Below, one piece after another: positions 35,644 to 43,607 of a stretch of DNA of 64,000 nucleotides. Numbering within the stretch: position 1 is the first letter of the stretch; each line of letters opens with the position of its first letter. Both the position numbers and the translations under genes were made by a program. Source of the stretch: Salinimonas iocasae. GTDB lineage: Bacteria > Pseudomonadota > Gammaproteobacteria > Enterobacterales > Alteromonadaceae. The notes below the pieces were generated by a model. It searched no databases, was not told the origin of the DNA, and worked only from the letters and a program-made list of their open reading frames with translations. The stretch spans positions 806,001 through 870,000 of the forward strand of contig NZ_CP039852.1 in assembly GCF_006228385.1 (NCBI RefSeq). Reading direction: 5' to 3'.

Positions 35644-36750
35644 ATGGATCGTAAAACCAAAGCAAAAGGTATCGCCATCATTGGTACAAAAGCGCGTGGA
35701 GGCATCCATGCAGTTATAGAAAACCATATTCAGGCAGGCGTTTACGACAATTATCCGCGCTATCTGATTGTCTCCCATGATGATGGTAACTTGCTCAAGC
35801 GTTTCTATGTTTATATTTGTGCTGTATTCAGCTTACTGGGGCTGCTTGTGGCCGGCAAAATTGGTATTTGTCATTTGCATGGGTCGCATAAAGGAAGCAT
35901 TTATCGTAAAGCATTACTGGTAGCACTGTGCAGAGCGTTCCATTGTAAAGTTATTTTCCATTTGCATGGTTCGGTGTTTGCCCGTACCTACGATAACGCG
36001 GGTGGCTTCTATAAAGCATGGGTCAGATATGTTCTGAACAGTGCCGATAGCGTTTTTGTGCTTTCCCAGTATTGGGCCGATTATGTTCGCGGCATCTCAA
36101 CCAATACTGATATTCAGATCATCAACAACTTTCCTTCTCCCGTTTATGAGAATTTATTCAGCGAGCGTCGTTTTGACAGTCAGCAGTCGATAAAGCTACT
36201 TTTCTTAGGCTATATCGGTGAACGTAAAGGTATATATGACCTGGTAGAGGCGGTTGATTTACTCAAACAGCGCGGTGTGTCCGGTTTTACCATCACCGTA
36301 GGCGGAAATGGAGAGATTGAAAAGCTTAAGACGCTGATTAACGCGCGCCAGCTGAACGATTACTTTGATGTTGTAGGCTGGGTAACGGGCGAACAAAAAT
36401 ACCAGCTGATGAAAGAGTCTGATTTACTATTATTACCTTCTCACAATGAAGGACTGCCGATAGCAATTTTAGAGGCGATGTCAGCCGGACTGGCAGTACT
36501 GAGCACCACGGTGGGCGGTATTCCCGAAGCCATTCCCGATGAAGATTCGGGTTTATTGATTGAACCGGGTGATACCACGGCCCTGGCCAATGCTATTGCA
36601 AGATACGTTAGTAGCCCGATGCTTATAGAGTGCGCCGCAAAAAACTCGCGCAAGCGTTATGATGCAGCGTACTCCTCAGCGGCAAACCTCACTATTATAA
36701 GAAGCGTGCTGGATGATCTCTCAGACTCTGAGCTTTCTGCTTGCCGCTGA
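35644..36750 (+). CDS. Glycosyltransferase family 4
   Basis: A 368-residue GT-B transferase. The N-terminal half begins with KGIAIIGTKARGGIHAVIEN; the C-terminal half has LFLGYIGERKGIYDLVEAV and the nucleotide-sugar motif PSHNEGLPIAILEAMSAG (an E-x7-E type site). It transfers a sugar from an NDP-donor to the lipid-linked repeat unit at the inner membrane. AAGGGG precedes the ATG. It is 22 bases after the polymerase gene. Confidence 0.88.
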   Translation: MDRKTKAKGIAIIGTKARGGIHAVIENHIQAGVYDNYPRYLIVSHDDGNLLKRFYVYICAVFSLLGLLVAGKIGICHLHGSHKGSIYRKALLVALCRAFHCKVIFHLHGSVFARTYDNAGGFYKAWVRYVLNSADSVFVLSQYWADYVRGISTNTDIQIINNFPSPVYENLFSERRFDSQQSIKLLFLGYIGERKGIYDLVEAVDLLKQRGVSGFTITVGGNGEIEKLKTLINARQLNDYFDVVGWVTGEQKYQLMKESDLLLLPSHNEGLPIAILEAMSAGLAVLSTTVGGIPEAIPDEDSGLLIEPGDTTALANAIARYVSSPMLIECAAKNSRKRYDAAYSSAANLTIIRSVLDDLSDSELSACR

Positions 36751-36773
36751 CATAAAATAGGTGGGGGCACAAA

Positions 36774-37697
36774 ATGAGTTCGACAAAAGTATCGATAATC
36801 ATTGCGGCTTACAATGTACAAAACACGTTACCCAGAGCCATTGAATCGTCGCTCAGCCAAACTCACGATAATACGGAGATTATTGTGGTGGACGATTGCT
36901 CCACCGATAACACACTGTCGGTTGCCAACGCATATGCCAGCAAAGATAAACGAGTTCACGTATTACAAACCAATGTTAATTCAGGCCCTGGTGCAGCGCG
37001 AAATCAGGGCATTAACAGTGCCTCGGGTCAGTGGCTGACAATGCTGGACGCTGATGACTGGATCGCGCCGGATCGTATTGCGACACTGTTATACGTGGCT
37101 CAGGCACACAGTGTCGATATGGTGATTGACAGTTACTGGCTGGCAGATGAAAAGACCGGGCAGTGCTATGCAGCCAGATTCAGTCAGTTATGTTCTGCGT
37201 ATACCCAGTTCAATATGGATGCTGAATACTTTATTCGCCATGGTATGGGAGCCACCAAACCACTACTCAATGCGTCGGTCGTGCGCGATCACGGATTGAT
37301 GTTCAGCGAAAATATCAGGTTCGGTGAGGACATGTTGCTATACAGTCAGTTGTTACTTGCCGGAATGACCTGTCGCTTCATTAACAAGCCAACATATTTT
37401 CGTACCGAGGCCCGCACTTCGTTATCCAGATATGACCGGGTTACTTTCCTGAGCGAGTTATTGCATGTATTGACGCTGATAGCCGAGCAAATTAGTACCA
37501 GTAAACATGGCGATACTGGTTTGAGCAATGCCATAGCGTATCGGCAAAAGATTACCGAGGACGCTCTAGTATCTGCACAATGGAAGGTATGGTTACTTCG
37601 TCATAAGCAAAAAGCGAAGCCCTCTTTTCTCAGTTTACCCAAACTGATTCGCCATTTGTGGCATCGCAACGTGCGATACAGCATTAATCCGTTGTGA
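36774..37697 (+). CDS. Glycosyltransferase family 2
   Basis: A 307-residue GT-A transferase starting VSIIIAAYNVQNTLPRAIES with EIIVVDDCSTDNT and the metal-binding LDADDW near residue 93. The C-terminal 80 residues are basic and helical, probably membrane-associated. GGTGGGGG precedes the ATG. It is the last gene before a 197-bp gap that contains a second -24/-12 box. Confidence 0.88.
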   Translation: MSSTKVSIIIAAYNVQNTLPRAIESSLSQTHDNTEIIVVDDCSTDNTLSVANAYASKDKRVHVLQTNVNSGPGAARNQGINSASGQWLTMLDADDWIAPDRIATLLYVAQAHSVDMVIDSYWLADEKTGQCYAARFSQLCSAYTQFNMDAEYFIRHGMGATKPLLNASVVRDHGLMFSENIRFGEDMLLYSQLLLAGMTCRFINKPTYFRTEARTSLSRYDRVTFLSELLHVLTLIAEQISTSKHGDTGLSNAIAYRQKITEDALVSAQWKVWLLRHKQKAKPSFLSLPKLIRHLWHRNVRYSINPL

Positions 37698-37712
37698 TTT
37701 TCGCCTTTCGCC

Positions 37713-37760
37713 TTTCGCATTTTGAAACGGATTTTCTTAACGCATTTTTATATTGCGAAA
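37713..37760. promoter_or_regulatory. Degenerate dyads upstream of pssD
   Basis: TTTCGCA-TTT-TGAAACG at 37713-37729 and a right half-site TGCGAAA at 37754-37760 repeat the half-sites of the dyads at 33098-33160, again 60-110 bp upstream of a -24/-12 box. Preceding TTTCGCC repeats (37698-37712) may be further half-sites. Confidence 0.4.
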
Positions 37761-37819
37761 TCCCTCGCCGAAAAAGTAACAAAAACCAGTAAGGCTATGA
37801 ATTTATTGTGTAATTAAAA

Positions 37820-37836
37820 TTGGCGCGTCCTTTGCC
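37820..37836 (+). promoter_or_regulatory. Second sigma-54-type promoter candidate
   Basis: TTGGCGCGTCCTTTGCC keeps GG-N10-GC (GG 37822-37823, GC 37834-37835) with one mismatch from TGGCACG and a TTGC -12 element. It lies 59 bases before the pssD start. Confidence 0.55.
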
Positions 37837-37894
37837 ATTACTCTTGTAGAGGTTGTACAACGTTTTATGACCGTTGCTTATCAGGAGTATCACC

Positions 37895-38338
37895 ATGAAA
37901 AAGAAAAAACTGTTAGCTGTAGCTTCTCAGGGCGGGCATCTGATTCAACTGCTTCGACTTAAGCCGGTCTTTGACCGATACCAGACCAGTTATGTTTCAA
38001 ACCAGTACCGCGAGGGCATGGAAGATGACTTTTCTCAGGTAATTGATGCCAACAGCGATGAGAAGCTTAAGTTGCTGGTCTTATTTGCGCAAATGGCCTG
38101 GATAATCTTTACCAAGCGCCCCGATGTGGTTATTTCAAGTGGTGCCGCGCCGGGCCTGATAGCCATTATGCTGGGCAAGATGGTGGGGGCTAAAACCATT
38201 TGGATCGACAGTATTGCCAATGCTGAAGAACTATCTTTATCGGGTAAAAAAGCTGGCGCGTTTGCTGATTTATGGCTGACACAGTGGCCAAATCTGGTTC
38301 AACCAACAGGGCCTCAATATCAGGGAAGAGTATTATGA
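37895..38338 (+). CDS. pssD: PssD/Alg14-like glycosyltransferase membrane subunit
   Basis: About 147 residues from ATG 37895, preceded by AGGAG (an upstream ATG at 37874 lacks one). It has the Alg14 pattern: LLAVASQGGHLIQLLRLKPV, then VISSGAAPGLIAIMLGKMVG and KTIWIDSIANAEE. Proteins of this type recruit the catalytic PssE/Alg13 partner to the membrane. The stop overlaps the pssE start (ATGA), so the two are coupled. Confidence 0.87.
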   Translation: MKKKKLLAVASQGGHLIQLLRLKPVFDRYQTSYVSNQYREGMEDDFSQVIDANSDEKLKLLVLFAQMAWIIFTKRPDVVISSGAAPGLIAIMLGKMVGAKTIWIDSIANAEELSLSGKKAGAFADLWLTQWPNLVQPTGPQYQGRVL

Positions 38339-38814
38339 TTTTTCTTACCGTCGGTACGCAGTTACCTTTTGACCGTTTTGTTGAATTGGTGGATACCTGG
38401 GCAGAGGCTAATCCTCACATGGAAATCTTCGCGCAGATAGGCCACGGCGACTATCAACCCAAACACATGAAGTATTGTGCATTTCTGGACGAGCAGTCTT
38501 ATAAGCGAGAGTTTGAAAAAGCGTCAATTGTTCTTGCTCATGCCGCGATGGGCTCAATAATCACCTCCTTAATGGAAGCGAAGCCGGTATTGGTGTTCCC
38601 GCGCATTGCCGCATTGGGTGAGCACCGTAACGAGCATCAGCTGGCCACCTGCCGCAACTTTGAAAAGCTGGACGGGTGTTACGTCAGCTATGACAAAGAG
38701 CAACTGTTTGCCACGCTGGATGATATCACCACCCTACGGGCCGGTTCATTGGGGCAGTACGCTAACCCGGCGTTGCTCAACAGTATCGATAATTTTATTT
38801 CAACCCAGTGCTGA
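38335..38814 (+). CDS. pssE: PssE/Alg13-like glycosyltransferase catalytic subunit
   Basis: A 159-residue protein corresponding to the C-terminal half of a GT28/GT1 transferase: MIFLTVGTQLPFDRFVELVD, then HAAMGSIITSLMEAKPVLVF and RIAALGEHRNEHQLATCRNF, the UDP-sugar binding region. Together with PssD it would form a split transferase adding one sugar to the repeat unit. The start at 38335 is fixed by the overlap with pssD. Confidence 0.88.
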   Translation: MIFLTVGTQLPFDRFVELVDTWAEANPHMEIFAQIGHGDYQPKHMKYCAFLDEQSYKREFEKASIVLAHAAMGSIITSLMEAKPVLVFPRIAALGEHRNEHQLATCRNFEKLDGCYVSYDKEQLFATLDDITTLRAGSLGQYANPALLNSIDNFISTQC

Positions 38815-38817
38815 TGA

Positions 38818-40140
38818 GTGACACTTATGGTTAGAGTACTCAACTGGCAGGCCAGCCTTGCCGAGCCTCATATGAGAGAAGTGATTCTGGGCAGTCTTGC
38901 CGGACTCGTGGTGAAAGTGCTGGCAGCGGTTAGTCTGTTTGCGATGAACGTTGTTGTTACCCGAACCGTGGGTCCCAGCCAGGCTGGTCTTTTCTTTCTC
39001 GCTTTTACGCTGGTGACGATTCTTGCCACTGTCGGGCGAAGCGGTCTGGATCAGGCTATAGTGCGCTTTGTGGCAAAAGATCGGGCGTGTAGCGGCGGTA
39101 GCGCACTTCACAATATTTATTGTAAAGCGACGGTCTGGGCTTTTGCTTTCACCACAGTATTGGCCGCGTTAGTGTACAACAGTGCAGGCTGGATTAATCA
39201 AAGCGTATTTTCCCTGAGTGGCTTTGAGGATGTACTCAAAGTTGCGGTGGTTGCGGCACCGTTTATGGCGCTGTATATCGTGCAGGCGCAAGCCTTGCAG
39301 GGGCTAAAGCAGGTTTCAAAATCCATGTTTGTGGCCAGTGTCTCGTTGCCAGTGATCATTCTTGCATGTGTGCTGGCGTCTGGTCACAGTCAGGCAACAG
39401 ACATAGCCATCTATTTTATTATCGCCGCAGCGGTAAGTGCACTGATAGGTGGCTACCTTTGGTTTCAGTCAGCACCGAAGATTTGCCAGCCTCAACCGTT
39501 TGCATCATCAGTTTTGCGCCGTGCATGCATGCCATTATGGACAGTGGCCATTGTTCACCAAGTCATTCAGTGGTCTTCACAATTAATTCTGGGAATCGGG
39601 GAAGACGCCGAGTCAGTTGCGTTTTACGCTACCGCCCAGCGCACGGCTATGCTGACAAGCTTTATTTTGTTTGCCGTCAATACAATTGTAGCGCCTAAAT
39701 TCGCTGCTATGCATGCCACGGGGGACATGGAAGGTATCAAACGTACCGCTTTGTTGTCTGTTCGTATTATGCTTCTGGTTTCGGTGCCGGTTACACTATT
39801 CATACTGCTTTTTCCTGAATGGCTGATGAGCATGTTCGGTGACGCATTTACTGCGGCAGCTACAGCGCTGATGATCCTGACTATCGGCCAGTTTGTGAAT
39901 ATTGCTACCGGTTCGGTGGGTTATTTGCTAAGCATGACCGGTAACGAGACAAAAGTGCGCGATAACGTCGTTATAAGCGGCATTCTGAGCGTTGCGTTGG
40001 GTATTATTCTGATTCCGCACTTCGGCGTAATTGGTGCCGCCATCGCCTATGCCTGTGGCGTTGCATCGCAGAATTTGCTGGGCGTTTATCAGGTCAAAAA
40101 ATATCTGGGCTTCAATACCCTGTGTTTCTGGAAAGCATAA
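38818..40140 (+). CDS. Polysaccharide flippase (Wzx-like, MOP superfamily)
   Basis: A 440-residue protein with about 12 membrane helices and the Polysacc_synt N-terminal pattern (LAGLVVKVLAAVSLFAMNVV, GPSQAGLFFLAFTLVTILAT). It would flip the lipid-linked repeat to the periplasm. Starts are GTG 38818 or ATG 38827; neither has a strong ribosome-binding site, and it lies 3 bases after pssE. It is the last gene of the locus. No priming glycosyl-1-phosphate transferase is in the window. Confidence 0.85.
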   Translation: MTLMVRVLNWQASLAEPHMREVILGSLAGLVVKVLAAVSLFAMNVVVTRTVGPSQAGLFFLAFTLVTILATVGRSGLDQAIVRFVAKDRACSGGSALHNIYCKATVWAFAFTTVLAALVYNSAGWINQSVFSLSGFEDVLKVAVVAAPFMALYIVQAQALQGLKQVSKSMFVASVSLPVIILACVLASGHSQATDIAIYFIIAAAVSALIGGYLWFQSAPKICQPQPFASSVLRRACMPLWTVAIVHQVIQWSSQLILGIGEDAESVAFYATAQRTAMLTSFILFAVNTIVAPKFAAMHATGDMEGIKRTALLSVRIMLLVSVPVTLFILLFPEWLMSMFGDAFTAAATALMILTIGQFVNIATGSVGYLLSMTGNETKVRDNVVISGILSVALGIILIPHFGVIGAAIAYACGVASQNLLGVYQVKKYLGFNTLCFWKA

Positions 40141-40273
40141 GTAGGACGGTAGAAACGCGAAGGGCAGTGGAGTAAGCCTTAACAGATGCCGACGAATTAT
40201 GAACCGGTGGCTATTAATCAAACAGTAGTGCCGTTACACTTGATTTCCCCACTTAATTTAATCAGGGATGTAA

Positions 40274-41185
40274 GTGTTCAAATTCTCAATAAAATATTTA
40301 CTTCTTATAGTGTTCATAGCCATCAGCCCTGCTGGCATAGCTCAAACAAAGGATGAGCAGACTGACACATCACCCAATCGCAACCTGACCGGGTTTGAAG
40401 CCCTGGATGAGAAGCAGCCACTGTGGGAGGTGGGTATAGGTGGCGGCGCGATTGAGGTGCCTGATTACCCTGCATCCGGTGAGCGAAACACTGTTGCGTT
40501 AGCGCTGCCTTATGCAATCTACCGGGGTGACATTATTCGAATTGGCGGGCAGGGCGGGGCGCGCGCTGTTGTAGTAGAAAACCAAAAGCTGGAACTCGAT
40601 ATCAGTTTTGGCGGCGCATTTGCTGCAGACAGTGACGATAATACGGTGCGCGAAGGTATGCCTGAACTGGATTATTTATTCGAGGTCGGGCCGCAACTGA
40701 TTTATAAAATTCAAGACTATTCGTTCAATGGTGGTGGCAACGCGCGGCTTGCTGCCCAGTTGCAGACAAGAGCTGTGTTTTCCACAGATTTTGGTCACAT
40801 TGATGCCAGAGGCTACGTGTTCGAGCCAACATTACGGTATCAGCAACGCGGTGTATTTACGCCCGATACCGGTTTTAGTCTTTCCGCCCGAATGACATGG
40901 GCTACCGAAAAACTACACGACTATTTTTATCAGGTTACTCCTGAGTTCGAGACCGGATTCAGGCCTGCTTATAATGCTGGTGGTGGATACCTTGGCGCTG
41001 AAGTATCGGCCGGTTTGGCTTTTCCGGTAATGAAGAACTTGCGTGGGTTCTTTGGGGCATCAATGCAGCTTCATCATGGCGCGAGTAATGAGGAAAGCCC
41101 GTTATACGAAAAAGATGTTACTTACAGCGTCGGGGTGGGTTTTGTCTGGCGCGGCTATAAGAGCGATGCCAAAGCCAGCTGGTGA
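40274..41185 (+). CDS. MipA/OmpV-family outer-membrane protein
   Basis: A 303-residue protein with a signal peptide (MFKFSIKYLLLIVFIAISPA, cleavage after IAQ). The MipA/OmpV pattern is seen in WEVGIGGGAIEVPDYPASGE, ALPYAIYRGDIIRIGGQGG and the closing YSVGVGFVWRGYKSDAKA strand ending in an aromatic residue. It likely forms a beta-barrel that in some species interacts with peptidoglycan enzymes. It starts at GTG. It is followed by a bidirectional terminator shared with the convergent barrel gene. Confidence 0.85.
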   Translation: MFKFSIKYLLLIVFIAISPAGIAQTKDEQTDTSPNRNLTGFEALDEKQPLWEVGIGGGAIEVPDYPASGERNTVALALPYAIYRGDIIRIGGQGGARAVVVENQKLELDISFGGAFAADSDDNTVREGMPELDYLFEVGPQLIYKIQDYSFNGGGNARLAAQLQTRAVFSTDFGHIDARGYVFEPTLRYQQRGVFTPDTGFSLSARMTWATEKLHDYFYQVTPEFETGFRPAYNAGGGYLGAEVSAGLAFPVMKNLRGFFGASMQLHHGASNEESPLYEKDVTYSVGVGFVWRGYKSDAKASW

Positions 41186-41250
41186 TTGGCGGGCCATTTA
41201 AACGAAGCGAACGAAACAACACAAAGTAACTGTTTATAGAACAATGAAAA

Positions 41251-41269
41251 AGCGGGCCTTTGGCCCGCT
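41251..41269. terminator. Bidirectional Rho-independent terminator
   Basis: AGCGGGCC (41251-41258) and GGCCCGCT (41262-41269) form a perfect stem with a 3-nt loop. A-rich sequence lies to the left and GTTTTA to the right, so it can terminate both the MipA gene (+) and the barrel gene (-). Confidence 0.85.
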
Positions 41270-41274
41270 GAGTT

Positions 41275-41874
41275 TTAGAAAGCGTAACGCAGGTGTGCAC
41301 CGGTAAAGGTGAACTCATCGCGATCTTCATAAGTCGCACCGATCGCAAGAGCGGGCGTGAAGTAATAGTTTATTCCAGCCTCGAAGCCGGTTGTAGACGT
41401 CTCGTCTAATTCGATTTGTTTAACTTGTGCAGATAGCTCAAGCTGGTCGATAACCATAGAGCGAACGCCTATAGCAACACCGAAACCATTTTCATCACCC
41501 TCGACAAAACTGTCACCATCGAGCTTAGCTTCTGCGTTTAGGTTTTCAAAGCTGACAGCTGCAAATAAGTCAGTGCTTTTAGTCATACCGTAACGATAGC
41601 CAACACCCAGGCTCAACTGACTCAGCTCCAGCTCCACTGTCATTTCTTCATCGCTAAGGTTGCGATAAGCACCATTTACAAAAAAGTTTTCGCCAACTGA
41701 CACAGATCCTTCCAGGTTGATACCTGATGGTTCGAAAATATCGATATCGTCTACATCTGCCTTGCTATAGCCAGCCTCAACGAAATCCCACGTAGGGCCA
41801 TTGGAAAAAGTCTGAGCAGAAAATGCGTTCATTGAGAAGGTAGTGATAGCAGCTGCAACTAACATACGTTTCAT
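41275..41874 (-). CDS. Small outer-membrane beta-barrel protein
   Basis: A 199-residue protein with signal peptide (MKRMLVAAAITTFSMNAFSA) and an eight-strand barrel pattern: alternating hydrophobic strands such as LSLGVGYRYGMTKSTDLFAA and FGVAIGVRSMVIDQLELSAQ, ending in FTGAHLRYAF with a C-terminal Phe needed for BAM insertion. It resembles the OmpA-like/Ail-type porin superfamily; the ligand or role is unknown. AAGGA precedes the ATG. Confidence 0.78.
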   Translation of the reverse strand: MKRMLVAAAITTFSMNAFSAQTFSNGPTWDFVEAGYSKADVDDIDIFEPSGINLEGSVSVGENFFVNGAYRNLSDEEMTVELELSQLSLGVGYRYGMTKSTDLFAAVSFENLNAEAKLDGDSFVEGDENGFGVAIGVRSMVIDQLELSAQVKQIELDETSTTGFEAGINYYFTPALAIGATYEDRDEFTFTGAHLRYAF

Positions 41875-42355
41875 TAAATAAGTCCTTTATATATTGCTTG
41901 TCATTTTTGACGGCGCAACTTTAGAGAACATTCCTAAGAAAAAACAGAGATTGATGACAATTAATCGTTCCCGATGGGTATGTTAAGTTATACCGCGGTA
42001 TTGCTCCTGTGAGTTCCAATGGTTTTTAAATAAGTACTAACCTGAAAATGCTTATACGCTTCAGTTTGTCTGTAAAAGTGACTGCCGAGTTGGATGTATA
42101 GTGCGAAAAAGAGTGTTAATTTATGCTTTGGCTATAAAAGCCAAGTGCCACCAGTGTGATAACAACTGATAATCAAATCTGAGCAAAATTTCGACAAGGC
42201 GGTTGGTACAACGTGGAGCTGGAAATAGAAAACAAAACCAGGTTGGCAGGGGCATGTGATGCAGAAACCTGGCGTAGCTATTTGATGCGCGACGGTATTT
42301 ACCCTTACGCTTTTTTATGAGCGCGGTGCATCTTAAACGACTAGCACATACCGGC
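41875..42355. other. Intergenic region
   Basis: The part next to 41874 should hold the promoter of the barrel gene. A 35-codon GTG-started frame ending near 42320 has no recognisable features or ribosome-binding site and is not called. Nothing else is visible. Confidence 0.4.
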
Positions 42356-42523
42356 TCAGCTTTTATCTTTTTTACCTACTTCGGCCACGATGATCCAGTA
42401 TAAAACCAGCATAATGACAATAAAGACGACCGTAAAAATCATACCTAGCATGGTATCTCCCCGAGCATGGACAGGCGCGATGATAAGCAGCGCCAATAGT
42501 AGTAAATAGAATTTTATAGTCAA
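42356..42523 (-). CDS. Small membrane protein (31-55 residues)
   Basis: A minus-strand frame encodes 55 residues from TTG 42523: a Sec-signal-like segment (LLLLALLIIAPVHA) followed by RGDT and a single membrane helix (MIFTVVFIVIMLVLYWIIVA) with a Lys-rich end (EVGKKDKS). An internal ATG at 42451 has a strong GGGGAG ribosome-binding site 6 bases upstream and would give a 31-residue single-helix protein alone. Two hydrophobic segments plus a positive tail and a real ribosome-binding site make coding likely. No family is recognised. Confidence 0.5.
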   Translation of the reverse strand: MTIKFYLLLLALLIIAPVHARGDTMLGMIFTVVFIVIMLVLYWIIVAEVGKKDKS

Positions 42524-42740
42524 TCCTATTTTCGCTCTGTTGCTACGCTGTAGTGATGACTTGCATAAATAGAGTTCTTAATTGTGAACACAGCGTGTAA
42601 CACGCTATGTTAGTGCAAATGACTTGACCATTACAGACACAGAGTCCCGATTAACCAAGTACGTGTACTTAGTCAGGCTGATAACGGTTGAAAGAGACTG
42701 GTAGGCCGTCAGGGGAGCTGTAAATAGTCAGATTGATTAG

Positions 42741-43043
42741 TCAACGCCTTACCTGAATCAGATTAGCGAAAGGAAATCCAAGTCGAGCCACACACATACA
42801 AACGCTGAAGCCTAAAAAAAGTCTCACGAATTTGTGGATATCAATAGTCGTCAGGAGTTCGTCGAATAACAGCCAGGCGGGTACACCCAATAAGCAGGTT
42901 GCGAGCACAGCTGAAAAAATACTAACGACTAACGTAGCTTCACAACAATGGCATGTGACTGTTTCATGTAACAATAGTTTTAGTTTTGCTCGCAGACCTA
43001 TCTGACTGTCGCAGCACGGACAGTGACACTCATTTATACGCAT
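42741..43043 (-). CDS. Small CxxC zinc-ribbon protein with two membrane helices
   Basis: About 100 residues from ATG 43043, preceded by TTGGAG. The N-terminus has CHCPCC and, 20 residues later, TCHCC, a cxxc_20_cxxc zinc-ribbon-like arrangement. Two hydrophobic helices follow (VSIFSAVLATCLLGVPAWLL and VRLFLGFSVCMCVARLGFPF). It starts 48 bases after the stop of the double-glycine-leader peptide gene on the same strand, so it is likely co-transcribed and is a candidate immunity or accessory protein; that function is inference. Confidence 0.7.
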   Translation of the reverse strand: MRINECHCPCCDSQIGLRAKLKLLLHETVTCHCCEATLVVSIFSAVLATCLLGVPAWLLFDELLTTIDIHKFVRLFLGFSVCMCVARLGFPFANLIQVRR

Positions 43044-43091
43044 ACTTACACTCCAAAAAGCGCGTACGGATTTGGCCGTACGCGTGTACAA

Positions 43092-43265
43092 TTATGGAAT
43101 CATTGACTTTGCGCCATCGTACAAGGCTCCTCCAGCCATTGCTTGCGAAACAAATCGTACTGTTTTATATGAACGATAAGCCCATACTGCTCCTACTCCT
43201 ACCCAATAAAGCGCCACTATTCCACCGCTTACATAATTTGCTTCGTCGAAAGTTAGTTCTCTCAT
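43092..43265 (-). CDS. Double-glycine-leader peptide, class II microcin/bacteriocin-like
   Basis: A 57-residue gene too short for ordinary calling. The leader MRELTFDEANYVSGG is a textbook class II microcin leader (compare the MRxLTxxExxxVSGG type of microcin V), to be cut after GG by a peptidase-containing ABC exporter. The mature 42-residue peptide is hydrophobic and Gly-rich (IVALYWVGVGAVWAYRSYKT, then VRFVSQAMAGGALYDGAKSM and IP), with no Cys. An AAAGGA ribosome-binding site sits 7 bases before the ATG. No peptidase-ABC exporter is in the window, so export must use one encoded elsewhere. Confidence 0.75.
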   Translation of the reverse strand: MRELTFDEANYVSGGIVALYWVGVGAVWAYRSYKTVRFVSQAMAGGALYDGAKSMIP

Positions 43266-43607
43266 TCAAATTTCCTTTTGATAGAATCCCAATAGTTTGC
43301 TAATCAGATGAACGTTAGCGGAATAAACTTACAACTGCTTGAAGTCAAAAGTAACTGAACTTTTGGTCAATATTTTTAGATGAAGTAGATAGTCAGCTGT
43401 TTTTAAATTTCACAAAGTAAAAGAAACTTTTTGGCGAACAGTATTTATTTGTACGGTCTGCAGACAAATAGTATGAAAATGATAGTTCTGTTGGAGTGCA
43501 TATGAAGAGCGATGCCTAGACAAAGGAAGCTGGATAGTTATTACAGAGAAAATACAAAAACCAGAAAGCATTTGCCGAGTGCAAGTCATCCTGACCGCGG
43601 GACGTTA
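43266..43607. other. Upstream region of the peptide gene
   Basis: This 342-bp AT-rich stretch should contain the promoter of the peptide gene (minus strand). No operator or other gene is supported. Confidence 0.4.
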
